Program-made: the position numbers and the translations under genes
Shown here: one piece after another, positions 5,980-9,349 of the stretch
Layout: every line of letters starts with the position of its first letter
Position numbering within the stretch: position 1 is the first letter of the stretch
Assembly: GCA_029856615.1 (NCBI GenBank)
Contig: JAHKLF010000047.1
Span: 1-9,349, forward strand
Source of the DNA: Candidatus Njordarchaeota archaeon
GTDB taxonomy: Archaea; Asgardarchaeota; Njordarchaeia; Njordarchaeales; Njordarchaeaceae
Length of the DNA stretch: 9,349 bases
Direction of reading: 5' to 3'
The notes under the pieces: generated by a model
Database searches by the model: none
The model's input: the letters and a program-made list of their open reading frames with translations, nothing else
What the model was told of the DNA's origin: nothing

Positions 5980-7234
5980 ATATGATTGGTAGTGTTACAT
6001 TACCGTATGGTATTATGAGATAGTCAAATTCTTTACCATGCTTCTTATAAACAAACTCTAAGGCTTTACTAATGTTCTTTGAGATCTTTATTTTAGTTTT
6101 CGTAAAAATCTCTTTATCAATTTTGTCGGAGACTACGATGATATCAAATTTCTCGGCGTAGCTAAGAATTTTCCATCCCACCCACTTTCCTATTGTATAA
6201 TGCATCCTCAAATGGTCTGTTATTTCCTCTATATTGTTATCATATTTCTTTATTATTTCTTCTGTATCCGAATTTCCTATGCCTTCTTTGCACTCGCTTA
6301 TTAGTACTAACGTTCCTCCCTCCCTAATCACATTACTACAGTATACTAATGCTCTTGATGCGTGATACAAGCTTATATCATTAGGAAACCCCCCAGCCGA
6401 TACAAAAATAACATCAACCTTTTTATCGACCTTAATTTTATACATGAAATCAACTTGCCCAATGCCTTGTCTATGAGCTTTAATGAAATCACCAGCATAT
6501 ATACCCACAGGCTCCTCATTGTAATTCAATGGAATATTAATGGAAAAATCGTAACCAAATAACTTAGCCGCTTCTTCCATATCCTCTCTCGCGGGGTTAC
6601 CGTCAGCTACACCTGGCTGCGATCTCTCGTCTAAAGAGAGAACATGATTAATTTGCACTGATCTCCTGGAAGAAACTCCCGGAAGAATAATTTTTGCTCC
6701 GCCAGTATACCCAGCGAAATCATGAATACCTAAGTAAGATACCCCAATAGTTATATCTGCGTCAGCTACTAACTTATTAATTTCTACTGGAGTCCCCCTC
6801 TTAGTTTCTCCAAAATATCTATATTCGCCATCTGGGTCATGATCCATGACTCTAAATTCACTTAATATCTTACTTCCAAGCATATATTCCCATTCACTGT
6901 AAGTGTGCTTCCTATGAAGCCCCGTAGCGAACATAATTAAAATATCAGACTTCTTGATTCCATATTTTATTAGATATCTCACTAGAAAAGTTACTACTTG
7001 CTTCTTTGGGCCAGGTCTAGTTATATCATCTAATAATATAGCAATCCTATTGCTTTTCTTTAACAACTCTGGAAGAGGCTCTGATCCTATGGGGTTCTCG
7101 AGCGCTTTATTAAGTATAGCCTCAAAGTCGCTTAGTTTTGATATGTAATTGGGAACGATGACTTTATCTTTATTTAACTTAAATTCGGGAGAAAAAGAGA
7201 TACTTTGTGATCCATAAGGCAAAGTTATTTGCAA
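5978..7234 (-). CDS. LarA-family nickel-pincer racemase/epimerase homolog (DUF2088)
   Basis: 418 residues, the full family length. LarA uses a nickel-pincer nucleotide (NPN) to interconvert 2-hydroxyacid stereoisomers by hydride transfer. The signature residues are present: DDITRPGP at 69-76 (D70 and R73), H107 in ATGLHRKHT, H171 in IHDFAGYTGGAK, K181 (the lysine that binds the pincer cofactor) and H197 in QINHVLS (a nickel ligand). By my recollection these match L. plantarum LarA D72, R75, H108, H174, K184 and H200. At the substrate side the sequence is LYHASRAL (289-296), so the Gln and Lys that bind lactate in LarA appear to be His291 and Arg294, which suggests another hydroxyacid. The start is TTG 7232-7234 with GAGGGATC just upstream, and the N-terminal ITLPYG fits the family. 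It sits 19 bases after EcfT and 10 before the aminotransferase. The LarB, LarC and LarE cofactor genes are not in the window. Confidence 0.9.
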   Translation of the reverse strand: MQITLPYGSQSISFSPEFKLNKDKVIVPNYISKLSDFEAILNKALENPIGSEPLPELLKKSNRIAILLDDITRPGPKKQVVTFLVRYLIKYGIKKSDILIMFATGLHRKHTYSEWEYMLGSKILSEFRVMDHDPDGEYRYFGETKRGTPVEINKLVADADITIGVSYLGIHDFAGYTGGAKIILPGVSSRRSVQINHVLSLDERSQPGVADGNPAREDMEEAAKLFGYDFSINIPLNYNEEPVGIYAGDFIKAHRQGIGQVDFMYKIKVDKKVDVIFVSAGGFPNDISLYHASRALVYCSNVIREGGTLVLISECKEGIGNSDTEEIIKKYDNNIEEITDHLRMHYTIGKWVGWKILSYAEKFDIIVVSDKIDKEIFTKTKIKISKNISKALEFVYKKHGKEFDYLIIPYGNVTLPII

Positions 7235-7237
7235 ATT

Positions 7238-7245
7238 GATCCCTC
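7238..7245 (-). promoter_or_regulatory. Shine-Dalgarno GAGGGATC deciding the TTG start at 7234
   Basis: GAGGGATC on the minus strand, with the GAGG core 7 bases before TTG 7232-7234. The gap to the EcfT stop contains no other in-frame start, and the family N-terminus begins right after the TTG. Confidence 0.6.
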
Positions 7246-7253
7246 AAGACGTT

Positions 7254-8138
7254 TTATAAAAAGGGAAGAAAAGATATGAGATATTCAAAAAATTCGGTGA
7301 GATACGTAATTAATAGATTCCAAAGCTCCTTAGCCAAGAAGATTTTGATGTAAATAGTGAGAGCAAAAAGAGCAAACACTATTCCTAGGAAAATGAAATC
7401 TCTTGCATGGAAACTTATATCTTCCAGGAATGTTCTCTTAACGGGTGCCCCAAAAGCTCGTGTCTCTATTGCTATTTGCATATCGTTTGCCTTTCTTAAA
7501 AGGAGGAGAACCAAAGGCGTAACTATTGGGATATACGCTTTGAATGCCTTCTTAAAGATATTCATTCTATCAATATCGAATGCCCTCAATTTTTGCGCCT
7601 CTACTACGGTATTCCAAGTCTCCTGGATTAGTGGTACTGAACGCATTCCAGCTACGAAAATAAAAGAGTATTTAAACGGCACTTTTAATCTTGTTAGAGA
7701 TTCCATAAGACGCAGATATGAAGTCGTCATGGTTAATAATGGTAGGACAGAAACCGCGGTTAAGACCCTTATTGATATCATTATACCAAACATTAATCCT
7801 TCGTATGTGAATACTCCAATATCAGCTCCTCCAGGAATTTGATAATGCCCAATTACAAATAATGGTGTTTGACCTCTATACATGAATCCTTGTATAATGA
7901 TAATGAAGATTATTATCCCCGCTAGGAGTTTAACGAAGCCCATGAAGTATCGTATACTTATTTTTGCTATTCGCCAAAATATTAATGCAACTCCCAGCCA
8001 TATAAGAAGAACTATGATATCTTGAGTAAAAGTCGATATAAACACTACCACTAATGTTAATAGTGTATATATTAATTTGCTTATAGGATTCAGCCTATGT
8101 ATAAACGTATCCGCTTTTATATATTCAACTACTCTCAC
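7254..8138 (-). CDS. ecfT: EcfT, transmembrane component of an ECF-type ABC transporter
   Basis: 294 residues, a normal EcfT/CbiQ length. EcfT is the integral membrane coupling subunit that joins two ATPase domains to a substrate-binding S component for import of vitamins, Ni/Co ions or related small molecules. The N-terminus (YIKADTFIHRLNPISKLI) is typical. Hydrophobic helices are seen at about 23-38, 41-57, 69-86, 115-138, 201-215 and 246-267. Two coupling-helix motifs occur at 181-188 (AQKLRAFD) and 226-231 (ETRAFG region); both carry Ala-Phe where many homologs have Ala-Arg-Gly, a variant of the motif. The start is GTG 8136-8138 with GAGGTGAG upstream. It overlaps the stop of the ATPase gene by one base, so the two are translationally coupled. 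The LarA-like gene follows after 19 bases. No S component is visible in the window, so the substrate is unknown. Confidence 0.92.
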   Translation of the reverse strand: MRVVEYIKADTFIHRLNPISKLIYTLLTLVVVFISTFTQDIIVLLIWLGVALIFWRIAKISIRYFMGFVKLLAGIIIFIIIIQGFMYRGQTPLFVIGHYQIPGGADIGVFTYEGLMFGIMISIRVLTAVSVLPLLTMTTSYLRLMESLTRLKVPFKYSFIFVAGMRSVPLIQETWNTVVEAQKLRAFDIDRMNIFKKAFKAYIPIVTPLVLLLLRKANDMQIAIETRAFGAPVKRTFLEDISFHARDFIFLGIVFALFALTIYIKIFLAKELWNLLITYLTEFFEYLISFLPFL

Positions 8139-9349
8139 TATAACTCACCTCGATTTAGAGATAACGCCTCGAGCATCTCATCAACAGTTAAAACTTCTGG
8201 ATTGACCCCCTCATCCCTTAACTCTTGAGCAAATCTAGTGATTTGCGGCGGCTTAAGGAACGCTTTCTTTAATACATCCTGCATTTGAAAGACTTTCCTT
8301 GTGGGTCCATCTGCTAAGATCTCTCCATTAGCCATCACAATTAATCTTTCAGCGTATTTTGCTACCAAATCCATATCGTGAGTAATCATTATTATTGTTC
8401 TACCATATTTATCATGGATCCTCTTAGCTAGATCCGCCAGCATGTACCTACCTCTATAATCTTGAGCTGTCGTAGGCTCATCCATTATGATTACCTCTGG
8501 TTGCATGGCAATAATAGTTGCAACAGCAAGCTTTCTTCTGTCACCAAAACTTAGGGCAAATGGATACTTGTCCCTTAAATGCTCTAATCCTACAAATTTT
8601 AAAGCTTCCTCCACTCTTTTCTCAATTTCCTCTTCTGGGAGCCCAATATTTTTTAACCCAAATTTTATTTCATCTTCGCATGAAAGAGTGAAAAGTTGGT
8701 AATCTGGATTCTGCAATACTAATCCTATCCTTTTTGCTAGCTCGCCTACTGTATACTTAGAAACGTCTTCGCCATGAAATAACACTTTCCCTTTTGTCGG
8801 TCTTAGTAGACCAACTATGTTTTTCACCAGTGTAGTCTTCCCAGAACCATTTTGTCCTATTATTCCAACGAACTCCCCCTCATAAATTGTTAGGTTAATA
8901 TTCTTTAAGGCGACAACAGGCGGCTCTGAGGGATAAACAAATGTTACGTTCTTAAGTTCTATAATTGGTTCCCTTTCTCTACTCTGACCTCTTTTAAACT
9001 CGACATCATTGACTATTAATTTATTTTCATGAATCAACTTCTTAGCTAGGCTAACTGCCTCCTCTAAATATATCGGTAATTCAGAAGAATTTCCGATTTG
9101 TAACCTGCTAAAATAAGATGTAACCGCTGGAGGCTTTACTCCTACACTTTCTAACAAATCGACATTTGAAAGAACTTCTCTCGGCGAACCTATTGTTACA
9201 ATCTCGCCCTCATTTAATATCATAACACGGTCCGCTATGTAAGCTATCTCCTCCGTCTTATGAGATGTAATTATTATTGTCATACCCATTTCCTTAAGAC
9301 GTTTAATGGCTTCAAATACTTCTGTTGTGCCAATAGGATCTAACTGAGA
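8138..9349 (-). CDS. ECF transporter ATPase, two ABC domains fused; N-terminus cut by window edge
   Basis: 403 residues are visible, numbered here from the window edge, and the frame is open at the edge. Residues 1-60 are the end of a first ABC domain: D-loop SQLD (1-4) and H-switch histidine H30. After a linker, a complete second ABC domain follows: Walker A GQNGSGKT (165-172), Q-loop Q213, signature LSFGD (266-270), Walker B VIIMDEPT (286-293) with catalytic E291, and H-switch H324. The protein is therefore a double-domain EcfA, as found in many archaea and in YkoD-like transporters, which supplies both ATPase halves to EcfT. The signature deviates from LSGGQ, and the second D-loop reads TAQD. 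The C-terminal extension after about 355 is typical of EcfA and may mediate dimer contacts. Its last codons contain the ribosome site of ecfT (GAGGTGAG, 8144-8151). The Met at 9289 lies inside the first domain and is not the start. Confidence 0.92.
   Translation of the reverse strand, partial: SQLDPIGTTEVFEAIKRLKEMGMTIIITSHKTEEIAYIADRVMILNEGEIVTIGSPREVLSNVDLLESVGVKPPAVTSYFSRLQIGNSSELPIYLEEAVSLAKKLIHENKLIVNDVEFKRGQSREREPIIELKNVTFVYPSEPPVVALKNINLTIYEGEFVGIIGQNGSGKTTLVKNIVGLLRPTKGKVLFHGEDVSKYTVGELAKRIGLVLQNPDYQLFTLSCEDEIKFGLKNIGLPEEEIEKRVEEALKFVGLEHLRDKYPFALSFGDRRKLAVATIIAMQPEVIIMDEPTTAQDYRGRYMLADLAKRIHDKYGRTIIMITHDMDLVAKYAERLIVMANGEILADGPTRKVFQMQDVLKKAFLKPPQITRFAQELRDEGVNPEVLTVDEMLEALSLNRGEL
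8144..8151 (-). promoter_or_regulatory. ecfT: Shine-Dalgarno GAGGTGAG for the GTG start of ecfT
   Basis: A near-ideal archaeal ribosome site inside the last codons of the ATPase gene, 5 bases before GTG 8136-8138. It supports coupled translation of ATPase and EcfT. Confidence 0.7.

Noticed and set aside
7357..7842. 161-codon open frame on the plus strand
   Set aside because: It lies wholly inside ecfT on the opposite strand, has no family motifs or ribosome site, and the minus-strand gene is unambiguous.
1..9349. CRISPR arrays, tRNA genes, insertion sequences or long direct repeats
   Set aside because: No periodic repeats, cloverleaf-like stems with conserved T-loop sequence, transposase motifs or flanking inverted repeats were seen on either strand.

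Overview
The window looks like part of a thermophilic archaeal chromosome, most likely from the Thermoproteota or a related deep lineage. It is A+T-rich and uses many AGA/AGG and ATA codons. Its promoters are archaeal TATA boxes of the TTTAAATATT type, Shine-Dalgarno sites sit close to the starts, and TTG and GTG starts are common. Every supported gene lies on the minus strand, so transcription runs from high to low coordinates. There are no tRNA, rRNA, CRISPR or transposon signals, and no gene-free stretch longer than about 125 bases.

Right part (9349 down to 4798): a tightly packed operon enters from the right edge. It starts with the C-terminal part of a fused two-domain ECF-transporter ATPase, which overlaps by one base the membrane partner EcfT. 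EcfT is followed after 19 bases by a LarA-family nickel-pincer hydroxyacid racemase/epimerase homolog, and that after 10 bases by a class I aminotransferase. After a 116-base gap that holds its own TATA box and a striking inverted repeat comes a second pair: a 2,4-diaminopentanoate dehydrogenase-like enzyme and a class III (glutamate-1-semialdehyde aminomutase-like) PLP enzyme. Together these six genes suggest uptake of a metal, vitamin or small organic acid combined with interconversion of hydroxy, oxo, amino and diamino acids. The actual substrate cannot be read from the sequence, and the ECF substrate-binding (S) component is not in the window.

Left part (2260 down to 1): a stand-alone gene encodes a protein resembling the ARPP-1/DUF6569 family. 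A two-gene unit follows: a 215-residue protein with a C-terminal zinc ribbon, and a protein of unknown function cut by the left edge. The ARPP-1-like gene and the two-gene unit share an identical 12-base element placed exactly 17 bases upstream of an identical 10-base TATA box, so they are probably co-regulated.

The most noteworthy signals are (i) this duplicated promoter architecture, (ii) the 26-base inverted repeat at 4689-4714, which lies over the expected transcription start and includes the Shine-Dalgarno of the dehydrogenase gene, and (iii) the unassigned ECF/LarA/aminotransferase/diamino acid dehydrogenase/aminomutase cluster.
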